From: Edaphobacter sp.
Lineage (GTDB): Bacteria; Acidobacteriota; Terriglobia; Terriglobales; Acidobacteriaceae
Direction of reading: 5' to 3'
Length of the DNA stretch: 64,000 nt
Assembly (NCBI RefSeq): GCF_028283685.1
Contig: NZ_JAPWKF010000007.1
Coordinates: forward strand, 806,001-870,000
The notes under the pieces are model-generated. The model was not told the DNA's origin, did not search any database, and saw only the letters and a program-made list of their open reading frames with translations. Made by a program: the position numbers and the translations under genes. Every line of letters begins with the position of its first letter. Within the stretch, counting starts at the first letter, position 1. This document shows, piece after piece, positions 37,029-46,177 of this stretch.

Positions 37029-37658
37029 ATGACACCCTGGATCACCTCGATAACGCTGGCCTACCTGCTGGGATCTATCCCATTCGGCTATCTGCTGGTG
37101 CGCATCTTTCGCAAGCAGGATATCCGCTCCACGGGAAGCGGCAACATCGGAGCAACCAATGTGGCCCGCTCCGGAGCGAAGGGTCTCGGCATTCTCACGC
37201 TCGTGCTCGACGCGCTGAAGGGATTTGTCGCCGTCGTCATTGCGCAGCATATTGCATCTCCCTACGGATTTCCTCAGGCGTATGACATCGCCGTGGCCGC
37301 CGCGCTGGCGGCCGTGCTCGGTCACTGCTTCCCGGTTTGGCTTGGATTTCGCGGCGGTAAAGGGGTGGCGACGGCTCTGGGCGTCTTCTTCGCACTGGTT
37401 CCCTTGACCACCGTTCTCTACCTGCTGGGAGTCTTTCTTCTCATCGTGTTGATCACACGATATGTCTCGCTGGCCTCGATCGTTGCGGCTGCGCTGTTTC
37501 CCCTGTTTGCTCTGCCGCATGCTCCTGCGCGGACGCCGATTCTCGTGACTGGCTACATTCTGATTCCCCTCATCGTCATCGTGAAGCATCACCAGAACAT
37601 TCGCAGGCTCCTCTCAGGAACCGAAAACAGATTTGGTTCGCGAAAGGTGGCAGCTTGA
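37029..37658 (+). CDS. plsY: Acyl-phosphate glycerol-3-phosphate acyltransferase
   Basis: Inner-membrane enzyme that acylates glycerol-3-phosphate from acyl-phosphate, first step of phospholipid synthesis. The 209-residue protein has about five membrane helices and the three family motifs: GSIPFGYLL, STGSGNIGATNVAR and GHCFPVWLGFRGGKGVATALG. Its TGA overlaps the TTG start of gpsA, which makes glycerol-3-phosphate, so substrate supply and use are coupled. The cytosolic partner plsX is not in the window. Confidence 0.96.
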   Translation: MTPWITSITLAYLLGSIPFGYLLVRIFRKQDIRSTGSGNIGATNVARSGAKGLGILTLVLDALKGFVAVVIAQHIASPYGFPQAYDIAVAAALAAVLGHCFPVWLGFRGGKGVATALGVFFALVPLTTVLYLLGVFLLIVLITRYVSLASIVAAALFPLFALPHAPARTPILVTGYILIPLIVIVKHHQNIRRLLSGTENRFGSRKVAA

Positions 37659-38653
37659 GCCGGATTGCAATTCTTGGAGCAGGAGCCTGGGGGACAGCGC
37701 TGGCGATCTCACTGGCTCGCCGTGGCGGGCACAACATCACGCTCTGGTCACACTCTCCCGCGCTGGCAGAGCAACTCACTGAGACTGGCGAGAATCTGCC
37801 ATACCTGCCGGGTTATACCCTCCCGTTCGACGTCAAAGTGACCAGCGATCTCCCTGCCGCCATCTTTGAGATGGATATCCTGCTGTGCGTCACACCATCG
37901 CAGCATCTACGCGGCATCCTGGCGCATGTTGCACCGCTGCTGACCAAGAACCAGGTCATTCTTTCAGCATCGAAGGGCATCGAAGAAGGCTCCTTTCTGC
38001 GCATGACGCAGGTGATCTCTTCGATCACGCCAAATCCCGTGGGTGTGCTCTCAGGTCCGACGTTTGCGCAGGAAGTCGCTGCCGGAAGTCCTTCCGCGAT
38101 CGTCGCTGCCTGTACGGACGGCAAGCTGGCACATATGCTCCAGAAGGAGTTCTCCTCCGCTTCGCTGCGTGTCTATACCAACGACGATGTGACAGGCGTG
38201 GAGCTGGGTGGAGCGCTGAAGAATGTCATTGCTCTGGCATCGGGTGTCGTCACCGGGCTCAACCTTGGCCACAACTCTGCTGCGGCGCTCATCACGCGCG
38301 GAATCGCCGAGATCACCCGCCTTTCCGTGGCCTGCGGCGGCCGCCGTCAGACACTGGCTGGGCTGGCGGGCATCGGCGATCTGGTGCTGACAGCAACCGG
38401 CCCCCTCTCGCGCAATCGCACCGTCGGCGTGGAGCTCGGACGTGGCCGCAAGCTGGAAGAGATTCTGGCCGGCATGGGCGGGAAGGTCGCCGAAGGTGTC
38501 CGCTCCACCGCGTCGGCCCTCGGCCTGGCTGCACGGTACGGTGTCGAGATGCCGATCACGGAACAGGTCGACGCCATCCTGCATCACGACAAAAAGCCAG
38601 CCGACGCCATCCGTGACCTGATGAGCCGTCCGGGACGAGACGAATACTCCTAA
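37655..38653 (+). CDS. gpsA: NAD(P)+-dependent glycerol-3-phosphate dehydrogenase
   Basis: Reduces dihydroxyacetone phosphate to glycerol-3-phosphate for lipid synthesis. The 332-residue protein has the Rossmann motif IAILGAGAWGTALA, the VLSGPTFAQEVAAGSPSA segment, the catalytic lysine in GGALKNVIALASGV, and a helical C-terminal domain (NSAAALITRGIAEITRL). TTG at 37655 overlaps the plsY stop by four bases (TTGA), a clear sign of translational coupling. Confidence 0.96.
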   Translation: MSRIAILGAGAWGTALAISLARRGGHNITLWSHSPALAEQLTETGENLPYLPGYTLPFDVKVTSDLPAAIFEMDILLCVTPSQHLRGILAHVAPLLTKNQVILSASKGIEEGSFLRMTQVISSITPNPVGVLSGPTFAQEVAAGSPSAIVAACTDGKLAHMLQKEFSSASLRVYTNDDVTGVELGGALKNVIALASGVVTGLNLGHNSAAALITRGIAEITRLSVACGGRRQTLAGLAGIGDLVLTATGPLSRNRTVGVELGRGRKLEEILAGMGGKVAEGVRSTASALGLAARYGVEMPITEQVDAILHHDKKPADAIRDLMSRPGRDEYS

Positions 38654-38715
38654 CGCCTTCTGTTGTCGATTCAGCGTCTTCAGCCACGTTGCGATTCAGC
38701 GCCTTCTGCGCTCTA

Positions 38716-38886
38716 ATGACTCCCATGCACGACGATCATAAACACCGCCAGCACATTCCTCCTCCTGATCCCCCTTTCGAAAAAGATGGGCGGCTCTTCA
38801 AGCCTCTCCACGTCGTCCTCGGGGCCATCGTGCTGATTGCACTGCTGATCCTGTTCATCGTCCGGGTTGCCAAGATCGGCATCTAG
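38716..38886 (+). CDS. Tiny single-TM protein
   Basis: A 56-residue protein: a charged, His/Pro-rich cytosolic head (DDHKHRQHIPPPDPPFEKDG), then a single long hydrophobic helix HVVLGAIVLIALLILFIV and a short basic end. There are ATG codons at 38716 and 38725; neither has a strong ribosome site. I do not recognise it. It lies 62 nt after gpsA and 64 nt before another tiny TM protein. Coding is supported by the clean TM pattern and sparse alternatives, but it could be a chance frame. Confidence 0.55.
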   Translation: MTPMHDDHKHRQHIPPPDPPFEKDGRLFKPLHVVLGAIVLIALLILFIVRVAKIGI

Positions 38887-38950
38887 TGTCCTGACTGGCA
38901 CCGATCCAGAAGAGTAGACCTGGTCTGTGGATTCGGCATCCTAGTCCTCC

Positions 38951-39175
38951 ATGACAGAGCCGATTGAATCAACCCGAAACGATCCCACGCCGGAAGAACG
39001 AGTCGGCGACTCGAAGTTCCTGCCAGTTATCGTCGCGGCAGGTGTTGCTCTCATCGTCATTCTTCTTGCTGCTGTCATCTTCGTAAAAAGCAGAGGCAAG
39101 GAGATCGTCCCCGACAAGACGACGCCTCCGTCCTCGCAGGTCATTCTGCAGGCGCCTGCAACTCGAGCAGCATAA
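38951..39175 (+). CDS. Small single-TM protein upstream of ftsY
   Basis: A 74-residue protein with an acidic N-terminal tail (TEPIESTRNDPTPEERVGDS), one strong membrane helix FLPVIVAAGVALIVILLAAVIFV and a basic-to-polar exterior tail. There is no signal-peptidase site or lipobox. I do not recognise it. It ends 52 nt before ftsY on the same strand, so it may belong to that transcript; whether it has any role in protein targeting is unknown. Confidence 0.62.
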   Translation: MTEPIESTRNDPTPEERVGDSKFLPVIVAAGVALIVILLAAVIFVKSRGKEIVPDKTTPPSSQVILQAPATRAA

Positions 39176-39227
39176 AGGTTTTGTTCAGCCCATGCGGGAT
39201 GCTTGAATCCGCTAAACTGAGAGAGGT

Positions 39228-40220
39228 ATGGTCTTCTCGTCTCTCTTCGGCAAGCGTCCCGCTGAGCCTGAAAAACCGGAATCAGCTCCTGAGGAACCGG
39301 AGCAGAAGCTCGGTTTCTTCGACCGCATGCGACAGGCGGTCAGCCGCACGCGTGAATCGCTGTCTGAGTCTCTTGGCTCGGTGGTCGCACTCACCCGCGA
39401 AGTCGATCAGGCCTCACTCGATGATCTGGAGCCACGCCTCCTTGCCGCCGATATCGGAAGCGCAACCACGGCCATCATCATGGAGAATCTCCGGCAGCGC
39501 GCCATGCGTACCGGAATTGAGAGCGGAGCCCAGCTCAAGGAGATTCTAAAGAACGAGTTGCGCCAGATTCTTGATGGTGTCTCCACAACGATTCATCACC
39601 CCGCTGCTCCGCCCGAGGTGATCCTGATGGTGGGCGTGAACGGCACTGGAAAGACCACGACCACGGGCAAGCTGGCCAACCTCTATAAGTCGCAGGGTAA
39701 GAGCGTGTTGCTGTGCGCAGCCGATACGTTTCGCGCCGCAGCGATCGAGCAGTTGGAGGTATGGTCGCAGCGCTCAGATGTTCCCATCATCAAAACCAAG
39801 CAGGGCGGCGATCCCTCGGCCGCCCTCTACGATGCTCTGACCGCGTCGAAGTCTCGCGGCACCGACATCATGATCGCCGACACAGCCGGTCGCCTTCACA
39901 CCAAGACCGACCTGATGAAGGAGCTGGATAAGATGCGCCGTACCTGCGAAAAGCTGGTGCCTGGCGCTCCGCACCAGACCTTCCTGGTGATGGATGCCAC
40001 GACCGGACAGAACGGCCTGCAGCAGGCGCGTCTGTTTACGGAGGCGGCACGCGTCTCAGGCATCGTACTCACCAAGCTCGACGGCACGGCAAAGGGCGGC
40101 ATCGTGCTCGCCATCGCCACGGAGTTGAAGCTGCCTGTTCTGTACGCCGGAATCGGCGAGAAGATCGACGACCTGATTCCCTTCGACAGCAACGCCTTCG
40201 TCGATTCGCTGGTGGGGTAA
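39228..40220 (+). CDS. ftsY: Signal recognition particle receptor
   Basis: GTPase that docks SRP-ribosome complexes at the membrane. The 330-residue protein has a short acidic N-terminal A region (EPEKPESAPEEPEQK), the four-helix N domain and the G domain with P loop GVNGTGKTTTTGKLA, G2 ADTFRAAAIEQLEVW, G3 DTAGRLHTK, and G4 TKLDGTAKGG. Its RNA partner is also in the window (22117-22213) but ffh is not. The next gene, ribD, starts 10 nt after the stop. Confidence 0.96.
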   Translation: MVFSSLFGKRPAEPEKPESAPEEPEQKLGFFDRMRQAVSRTRESLSESLGSVVALTREVDQASLDDLEPRLLAADIGSATTAIIMENLRQRAMRTGIESGAQLKEILKNELRQILDGVSTTIHHPAAPPEVILMVGVNGTGKTTTTGKLANLYKSQGKSVLLCAADTFRAAAIEQLEVWSQRSDVPIIKTKQGGDPSAALYDALTASKSRGTDIMIADTAGRLHTKTDLMKELDKMRRTCEKLVPGAPHQTFLVMDATTGQNGLQQARLFTEAARVSGIVLTKLDGTAKGGIVLAIATELKLPVLYAGIGEKIDDLIPFDSNAFVDSLVG

Positions 40221-40229
40221 CCCGGCCCC

Positions 40230-41432
40230 GTGCCTGCAGCGACTACGGCAACGCGCTATCCTCAACAAGGCATGGCCTCCACGAGCCCAGCAGCGATTCA
40301 GGAACAGGACGAACTCTTCATGCAGCGAGCACTGACGCTCGCAAAGCAGGCGACGGCTCTCGCCAGTCCCAATCCCCAGGTAGGCTGCGTCATCGTCCGC
40401 ACCGAAGCCAACGACGAGGTCCTCGGCGAGGGAGCACATCTCTACGACAACTATGACCATGCCGAGATCGTCGCGCTGAAACAGGTCGCGGCGAGGGGCC
40501 TCTCTGCCTTCGGCGCAACGGCCTACGTCACCCTGGAGCCGTGTAGCCATCATGGCCGGACCGGACCCTGCGCAGACGCCCTGGTCGCCGCAGGTATTGC
40601 GCGCTGCGTCGTCGCCACAACCGATCCCAACCCCCTGGTCTCAGGCCGCGGCGTGGAGAAACTGCGGCAAGCCGGAATCAACGTCACCGTCGGCGTCCTC
40701 GAAAAGGAGGCGCGAGAACTCAACGACGCGTTCGCGCACTTCATCCGCAACAGCACTCCCTTTGTCACGCTTAAAGCAGCACTATCCTCCGATGGCAAGC
40801 TGGCCCCGCCTCCGGCATCCCGCTTCCCGAACCAGCCGCACTGGCTGACCGGACCGGCATCTCGAGCCGAGGTCCAGGTGCTGCGACACGCCTCCGATGC
40901 AATACTGACAGGCATCGGCACGGTACTGGCCGACAATCCCCAGCTGACTGACCGTACCGAGGAGCCGCGACGCAGGCCTCTGCTGCGTATCGTGATGGAC
41001 ACGCACCTTCGCCTTCCGCTCGACTCCCATCTGGTGTGGTCGGCAAAGCGGGATCTCCTCGTGCTCGCGGGGCCGACGGCTTCGGCATCGCGCATCGAAG
41101 GACTCACGTCGCGGGGCGTCGAGGTAGAAGTCCTTCCGGAGCACGCAGGACGACTCTCCCTGCCAGCTGCTCTCAACCTGCTCGGAGAACGCAAGATCCT
41201 CAGCCTGCTGCTTGAATCCGGCTCGCATCTGAATGGAGCCTTCCTGCGTCAGAACCTGGTCGACAAAGCCGTGTTCTTTCACGCAGATGCCCAACTGGGT
41301 GAGGATGCCATCCCATTTGCCCACGGAGCCGATCCGGCGTTCGCCGTGGAACAGTCCCTGCTACGGCCCACAGTGACCACCTACGGGGCCGACACCTGCA
41401 TCTCTGGCTACCTGCATGACCCGTGGGCATGA
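40230..41432 (+). CDS. ribD: Bifunctional riboflavin deaminase/reductase
   Basis: Catalyses the deamination and reduction steps of riboflavin synthesis. The N-terminal cytidine-deaminase-like domain has the zinc site HAEIVALKQ and PCSHHGRTGPCADAL. The C-terminal RibD reductase domain includes VTLKAALSSDGKLAP, DAILTGIGTVLADNPQLT and LLLESGSHLNGAFL. A 400-residue product follows from GTG at 40230, and ATG at 40272 would give 386 residues; neither has an ideal ribosome site, so the start is open. It is followed by ribE after 45 nt. Both could be transcribed from the ftsY promoter. Confidence 0.95.
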   Translation: MPAATTATRYPQQGMASTSPAAIQEQDELFMQRALTLAKQATALASPNPQVGCVIVRTEANDEVLGEGAHLYDNYDHAEIVALKQVAARGLSAFGATAYVTLEPCSHHGRTGPCADALVAAGIARCVVATTDPNPLVSGRGVEKLRQAGINVTVGVLEKEARELNDAFAHFIRNSTPFVTLKAALSSDGKLAPPPASRFPNQPHWLTGPASRAEVQVLRHASDAILTGIGTVLADNPQLTDRTEEPRRRPLLRIVMDTHLRLPLDSHLVWSAKRDLLVLAGPTASASRIEGLTSRGVEVEVLPEHAGRLSLPAALNLLGERKILSLLLESGSHLNGAFLRQNLVDKAVFFHADAQLGEDAIPFAHGADPAFAVEQSLLRPTVTTYGADTCISGYLHDPWA

Positions 41433-41477
41433 GGCGTCGATGGCTCAACCGAGGTGCCACACTGATACCCTGTAACT

Positions 41478-42143
41478 ATGTTTACCGGCCTGATTGAAAC
41501 CACCGGAAAAGTTCTCGTCGTGACACCAAATGCCGGCGTCACCCGCATCACAATCTCGGCACCCGCTCCCTTGGTCACCCGTCTGAATACCGGCGACTCG
41601 GTGGCCGTGAGCGGTGTCTGCCTGACGGCACTCGACATTGAGCCCAACGCCTTTCCGCCGCGCTTCTCTGCCGATCTGGCTGCAGAAACCATCACACGCA
41701 CAACCCTTTCGCGACTGAAGGCGGATACCCTGGTCAATCTTGAGCTGCCAACTCCAGCCGGATCTCCTCTGGGAGGTCATGTTGTCCAGGGACACGTCGA
41801 TGGCACCGCTACGCTGATAGCACTTGAGCCTCTGACTGCCGATACGGAGACGACGGACTATCGGCTCCGCTTCGCGATTCCGGGAGCACTGACAAAGTAT
41901 GTTGTGGAGAAGGGCTCGATCACCGTGGAAGGAATCTCTCTGACCGTGGCCTCCATCCACGGCAACGAGGTTGAGATCGCCATCATTCCGCACACCTTCG
42001 GCGCAACGAATCTGCGTACATTGGCTCCTGGAGAGGCGCTGAATATCGAAGTGGATGTACTGGGCAAGTATGCCGAGCGCCAGGGGGCCAGCGAAGCCGG
42101 CTTCGAGCTGAATGAGGCATACCTGATCGCGAACGGCTACTAG
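41478..42143 (+). CDS. ribE: Riboflavin synthase alpha chain
   Basis: Dismutates two 6,7-dimethyl-8-ribityllumazine molecules to riboflavin. The 221-residue protein has two lumazine-binding barrels: the first begins [12 protein letters not shown] with [12 protein letters not shown], the second begins [15 protein letters not shown] with [13 protein letters not shown]. The repeat architecture is complete. ribD lies directly upstream; ribA/B and ribH are not in the window. Confidence 0.96.
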   Translation: MFTGLIETTGKVLVVTPNAGVTRITISAPAPLVTRLNTGDSVAVSGVCLTALDIEPNAFPPRFSADLAAETITRTTLSRLKADTLVNLELPTPAGSPLGGHVVQGHVDGTATLIALEPLTADTETTDYRLRFAIPGALTKYVVEKGSITVEGISLTVASIHGNEVEIAIIPHTFGATNLRTLAPGEALNIEVDVLGKYAERQGASEAGFELNEAYLIANGY

Positions 42144-42184
42144 AGCCACAAACATCTGCTGCTAGGAAGACAAGGAAGACTGAT

Positions 42185-42766
42185 ATGACGTCCGCAAAGA
42201 TTCTTCTGCTCGCCGGCGACTTCGTCGAAGACTACGAGATCATGGTTCCCTTCCAGACCCTTCAGGTTCTGGGACATACCGTTCACGCCGTCTGCCCGGA
42301 GAAGAAGGCCGGCGATCACGTGCGAACGGCAATCCATGACTTCGAGGGGGACCAGACCTACTCGGAGAAGCCCGGGCACAACTTTGTGCTCAATGCGACC
42401 TTCGCCGAGATCAAGCCGCAGGATTACGACGCGCTCGTGATTCCCGGCGGCCGCGCGCCGGAGTACCTGCGGCTGAACAAGCGTGTGCTTGAGATCATTC
42501 GCTACTTCGACAGCGCCGATAAGCCGATCGCAGCTATTTGCCATGGCCCACAGCTGCTGGCAGCTGCCCGCGTCATCGCGGGGAAGCGTGTCAACGCCTA
42601 CCCGGCCTGTGCCCCCGAGGTAGAGTTGGCAGGCGCAACCTTCGTCTCGCTTGAAGTTACGGAGGCTGTCACTGACGGCAAGCTGGTTACCGGCCCGGCA
42701 TGGCCCGCGCACCCTGCGTGGCTGACGCAGTTCCAGCAGGTCCTGCTGCGTCATCTCCAGGCATAA
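42185..42766 (+). CDS. DJ-1/PfpI family protein
   Basis: A 193-residue DJ-1/PfpI protein (class I glutamine-amidotransferase-like fold). The nucleophile elbow is C119 in [13 protein letters not shown], and [14 protein letters not shown] begins the fold with the supporting glutamate in the usual place. Family members act as glyoxalases, deglycase-like enzymes or chaperones; specific activity cannot be assigned. It lies 42 nt after ribE and before an SDR gene. Confidence 0.9.
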   Translation: MTSAKILLLAGDFVEDYEIMVPFQTLQVLGHTVHAVCPEKKAGDHVRTAIHDFEGDQTYSEKPGHNFVLNATFAEIKPQDYDALVIPGGRAPEYLRLNKRVLEIIRYFDSADKPIAAICHGPQLLAAARVIAGKRVNAYPACAPEVELAGATFVSLEVTEAVTDGKLVTGPAWPAHPAWLTQFQQVLLRHLQA

Positions 42767-42864
42767 TTTCCACAGATTTCCATCCCTTCTCTGAATCTTG
42801 TTCTGGCTTGCCGAATCAATTTGACAGTTGTCTAATTATCGACAAAAGGATTGAGGCAGACGAG

Positions 42865-43614
42865 ATGAGCAAGCTTACAGGTAAAGTCGCAGTGGTTACG
42901 GGAGCATCGAAGGGTATCGGAGCGGACATCGCAAAGGGCTTTGCCGCGGAGGGAGCTTCCGTCGTCGTGAACTACGCGTCCAGCAAGGAAGGCGCGGAGA
43001 AGATTGTCACCGAGATCACCAAGACCGGCGGCAAGGCCATCGCAGTCCAGGGTGATGTAGCGAAGGAAGACGACGTTGTGCGCATCTTTGCCGAGACGAA
43101 GAAGGCCTTCGGCAAGCTGGACGTCCTGGTCAACAACGCCGGTGTCTACCAGTTCGCCCCCATCGAGACCGTCGACACCGAGTTATTCAATCGCCTCTTC
43201 AAGACGAATGTTCTCGGCACCCTGCTCGCAACCCGCGAAGCGGTCAAGCTCTTCGGCGAGGACGGTGGCAGCGTTATCAACGTTGGATCAGCAGCCACGG
43301 AGCTGAATCCGCCCACGAGCTCGGTTTATACGGCGACGAAGGGCGCGGTTGATTCCATCACCGCCGTCCTGGCGAAGGAGCTTGGCGCGAAGAAGATCCG
43401 CGTGAACTCACTGAACCCCGGCATGATCGAAACCGAGGGAACGCACACCGCTGGCTTCATCGGTTCGGATTTTCAGAAAGGCGTTGAGGCCGATGCGCCT
43501 CTCGGCAGGATCGGACAGGTCAGCGACCTGACACCAATCGCCGTCTTCCTCGCATCGTCTGATTCAGGATGGCTGACCGGAGAGACTCTGGTCGCCTCGG
43601 GCGGACACCGCTAA
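42865..43614 (+). CDS. Classical SDR oxidoreductase (FabG / glucose-dehydrogenase-like)
   Basis: A 249-residue SDR. It has VAVVTGASKGIGADIAKGFA, NYASSKEGAEKI after the second strand (suggesting NADPH), NNAGVYQFAPIE, and the active-site Ser-Tyr-Lys in NVGSAATE and SVYTATKGAVDSI. The ending SDSGWLTGETLVASGGHR is typical. The start was chosen at ATG 42865, where homology to the family begins; an open frame extends much further upstream through the DJ-1 gene and is not credible. The substrate is unknown. A strong terminator follows. Confidence 0.92.
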   Translation: MSKLTGKVAVVTGASKGIGADIAKGFAAEGASVVVNYASSKEGAEKIVTEITKTGGKAIAVQGDVAKEDDVVRIFAETKKAFGKLDVLVNNAGVYQFAPIETVDTELFNRLFKTNVLGTLLATREAVKLFGEDGGSVINVGSAATELNPPTSSVYTATKGAVDSITAVLAKELGAKKIRVNSLNPGMIETEGTHTAGFIGSDFQKGVEADAPLGRIGQVSDLTPIAVFLASSDSGWLTGETLVASGGHR

Positions 43615-43636
43615 GAACGCGTGTCTCCCACACCTG

Positions 43637-43680
43637 AAGATAAGGCGCAGATCCCATCTCTGCGCCTTATCTTTTTTTCT
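43637..43680 (+). terminator. Strong terminator after SDR gene
   Basis: A perfect 15-bp stem (43637-43651 with 43659-43673, loop TCCCATC) is followed by a T-tract at 43672-43678. It lies 22 nt after the SDR stop. Confidence 0.92.
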
Positions 43681-43805
43681 TGAAGTTGAATCAGGCTCCA
43701 GCTGGCACAAGACTGATACCGGGTCAAGAAGCTTCAGGACCTGCGGCGAACTTAATCAGGAAGCGGATTAGAGTCCTGAGTGCTGTGACGTTTTAAGCGG
43801 TGACG

Positions 43806-43850
43806 TTTTAAAAAGGATGGGTGCGCTTCACCAGGAAGCGCACCCATCAT
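43806..43850 (-). terminator. Terminator after rho
   Basis: A perfect 12-bp stem (43817-43828 with 43836-43847) followed on the minus strand by CCTTTTTAAAA, about 48 nt after the rho stop. It is a classic intrinsic terminator for the minus-strand transcript. Confidence 0.85.
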
Positions 43851-43894
43851 CGCCGGTCCAGCACCACCCGGACCCGGTGATTTTTTAATTGCCC

Positions 43895-45145
43895 TTAGAT
43901 CGAGCTCATGTTGTGCAGGAATTCCTGGTTGTTCCTCGTCTTCGCCAGCTTGTCGGTCAGAAGCTCCATCGCTTCCACCGGGCTGAGGGGGTTGAGAACC
44001 TTGCGGAGCACCCAGATGCGCTGCAGGTCTTCCTTCGGAATCAGCAACTCTTCCTTACGCGTGCCGGAGCGCTGAATGTCGATCGCCGGGAAGACGCGCT
44101 TGTCGACCAGCTTGCGGTCGAGGATGACTTCCATGTTGCCGGTACCCTTGAACTCTTCAAAGATAACCTCGTCCATCCTGGAGCCGGTATCGACCAGCGC
44201 CGTGGCGATGATGGTCAGCGAACCGCCCTCTTCGATGTTGCGGGCGGCACCGAAGAAGCGCTTCGGACGCTGCAGCGCGTTGGAGTCCACACCGCCCGAG
44301 AGAACCTTGCCGCTCGGCGGAACGATGGTGTTGTAGGCGCGGGCCAGACGGGTGATCGAGTCCAGCAGAATCACGACATCGCGCTTGTGCTCGACCAGGC
44401 GCTTGGCCTTTTCGATGACCATCTCGGCCACCTGGACGTGACGGGCAGCCGGCTCGTCGAAGGTCGAGCTGATAACCTCGCCCTTCACCGAACGCTGCAT
44501 ATCCGTAACTTCTTCCGGACGCTCGTCGATGAGCAGAACGATCAGGACGACTTCTGGATGATTGGCCGTAATCGAGTTCGCAATCGACTGCAGCAGCATC
44601 GTCTTACCGGTGCGCGGCGGAGCGACGATCAAACCACGCTGCCCCTTGCCCACCGGGGTGAGCAGGTCCATTACTCGGCCGGAGATGTTGTCGCGGACCG
44701 TCTCCATCTTGACGCGCTCCTCTGCGTACAGAGGGGTGAGGTTGTCAAAGAGAATTTTGTTGCGGGTCTCTTCGGGCGACTCAAAGTTGATCGCCTCGAT
44801 CTTGACCAGCGCAAAGTACTTCTCGCCCTCGTGCGGGGGACGGACGTTACCGGAGATCGTGTCGCCGGTCTTCAGGTCGAACTTGCGGATCTGGGACGGT
44901 GAAACATAGATGTCGTCGGGACCAGGCAGGTAGTTGTAATCGGGAGACCGGAGAAAGCCGTAGCCGTCGGGAAGAATCTCCAGGACGCCTTCGGCGAAGA
45001 TGTGGCCTTCTTTTTCGCTCTGCGCCTGCAGAATCTTGAAGATAAGGTCCTGCTTGCGGAGACCGCTGGTGCCAGCGATATCGAGGCCACGTGCGAGCTT
45101 ACCAAGCTCTGCAATATTGTGTTCTTTCAACTCAGAAATGGTCAT
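43895..45145 (-). CDS. rho: Transcription termination factor Rho
   Basis: Hexameric RNA-dependent ATPase that ends transcription. The 416-residue protein has the Rho N-terminal helical domain ([17 protein letters not shown]), the OSB-fold RNA-binding domain ([26 protein letters not shown]), Walker [15 protein letters not shown] and the Q/R loop region with GFLSGG-like [35 protein letters not shown] at 45145 has AAGG 5 nt upstream. rpoZ lies 184 nt upstream on the same strand. Confidence 0.97.
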   Translation of the reverse strand: MTISELKEHNIAELGKLARGLDIAGTSGLRKQDLIFKILQAQSEKEGHIFAEGVLEILPDGYGFLRSPDYNYLPGPDDIYVSPSQIRKFDLKTGDTISGNVRPPHEGEKYFALVKIEAINFESPEETRNKILFDNLTPLYAEERVKMETVRDNISGRVMDLLTPVGKGQRGLIVAPPRTGKTMLLQSIANSITANHPEVVLIVLLIDERPEEVTDMQRSVKGEVISSTFDEPAARHVQVAEMVIEKAKRLVEHKRDVVILLDSITRLARAYNTIVPPSGKVLSGGVDSNALQRPKRFFGAARNIEEGGSLTIIATALVDTGSRMDEVIFEEFKGTGNMEVILDRKLVDKRVFPAIDIQRSGTRKEELLIPKEDLQRIWVLRKVLNPLSPVEAMELLTDKLAKTRNNQEFLHNMSSI

Positions 45146-45329
45146 TTTTACCTTGAGATAGATAGGAGGGATTGGAATGCTGTAGGGGCGGGATCTGCTA
45201 CGGAGGGGTATTGCGGAAAGGACCTGCAGAACTTCTTTGCTGCTTTCGGGAGATTATAGGGTCTCCCCGAAGTTGAGAAAATGCTTTTCCTGCGAAAAAA
45301 ATAGCAATGAACGATGGAACTGCCGCGCG
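45146..45329 (-). other. rpoZ-rho intergenic region
   Basis: This 184-nt stretch holds the rho leader with the AAGG ribosome site. A hairpin at 45322-45343 (GCCGCGCG paired with CGCGCGGC) spans the rpoZ stop, and a T-run lies at 45294-45300 in minus-strand sense (TATTTTTTTCG). The hairpin and T-run are about 20 nt apart, so it is not a standard terminator and may allow read-through into rho. Confidence 0.5.
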
Positions 45330-45551
45330 TTATGCCGCGCGGCGATCCTGAACCTGAATCTTTTCGACCGGGGCTTCAGCCTGGCCGTTCATCGGAGCTG
45401 CGTCCTTGAAACGGTCAAGGACTTCGTTCGTCGTGTCCTGGAGGCGGGTGTTGGGCTTGTGGAGCTTACGGGTCGCCTTGGAGGCGAGCTGGCAAAGCTC
45501 ATAACGGTTCTTCACGTGGGTGAGTGCTCCAAAAATCAGATCTGAGCGCAT
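45330..45551 (-). CDS. rpoZ: RNA polymerase omega subunit
   Basis: Small subunit that aids assembly of RNA polymerase. The sequence MRSDLIFGALTHVKNRYEL followed by ASKATRKLHKPNTRLQDTTNEVL is the omega signature as seen in Acidobacteriota. The stretch after residue 50 is variable. There are tandem ATGs; the second at 45551 has the best spacing to AAGGAG, giving 73 residues (74 from 45554). It usually follows gmk, but here no gmk is adjacent and rho lies downstream. Confidence 0.9.
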   Translation of the reverse strand: MRSDLIFGALTHVKNRYELCQLASKATRKLHKPNTRLQDTTNEVLDRFKDAAPMNGQAEAPVEKIQVQDRRAA

Positions 45552-45554
45552 CAT

Positions 45555-46177
45555 CTTCTCCTTAATTCTTCAATCTTTGTCGCGGGCAGATGAGCGTTCA
45601 ACACCGGGCACTGCTCGCAATCTTTGTCCTGCTGCTTCTTGACTTTCAAGAAGTTTTCAACCGATGACCCGAAGGTCATTGTTTCCGACGTCACACTGTA
45701 TTTGACGCAGCTCCCTCACGAAGGGTTCCGCAATAATTCTGTAAATAATTCAATCAAAACTGTTTAATGCCAAAATCGAACACAAATCATGTACCGCATT
45801 CCCACTAAAGGGGATACGTTGTCACTACCCTGTCTGCCCTTTATTTCGCCAGCGACCAGCGCCTGAGGTATCAGCAAAGCAAGCAGAGAAGAGCTGCCCG
45901 CAATTACGACACACGGGCGCTGTAACCGGGCTACCCGTATCGTGCACAGGCCCACTGGACCCGCCGGGAACAACCTCGACCTCAAGAAAAGTAAATCTTA
46001 TTGAGGTCAAGGTCAATATTTATTTTGGAAGTCTGTGGAAAGAAAACTTCTATAAAGTGAATTTCTGATGACTGACCGTCGGTTTCATTGGCCTTCCCCA
46101 TCCACCGCCCGCATGTCGTAACTGAAAACCGGAACCTCCCGGAAAAATCCGCAATTTATCCACTTATTTTCAACAGG
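45555..46177. other. Longest non-coding region (623 nt) between comM and rpoZ
   Basis: No protein gene is recognised here. It holds: an 11-bp direct repeat CAATCTTTGTC at 45571-45581 and 45618-45628; AT-rich sequence at 45730-45780; a GC-rich block 45825-45975; and a perfect inverted repeat GACCTCAA (45978-45985) / TTGAGGTC (46001-46008). A minus-strand frame (45825-46016) contains a CRNCG pair but has no ribosome site and a TTG start inside the repeat, so I do not call it. The rpoZ promoter must lie here, and the region could hold a structured RNA. Confidence 0.5.
45978..46008. promoter_or_regulatory. 8-bp inverted repeat, possible operator
   Basis: GACCTCAA and TTGAGGTC are exact inverted arms 15 nt apart, in an AT-rich setting. 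In minus-strand sense TTGACC overlaps the first arm and could be a -35 box. A MerR- or other dimeric-regulator site is one reading; a small hairpin is the other. No regulator gene is adjacent. Confidence 0.4.

Noticed and set aside
42700..42864. Upstream extension of the SDR frame at 42865
   Set aside because: It runs back through the DJ-1 gene and its encoded sequence does not resemble the family; ATG 42865 is where SDR homology starts.
43889..44902. Long plus-strand frame (337 codons) opposite rho
   Set aside because: Antisense shadow of rho; no ribosome site and no familiar sequence.
45825..46016. Small minus-strand frame with CRNCG motif
   Set aside because: Its TTG start lies within an inverted repeat, no ribosome site is seen, and the motif is too short to trust.
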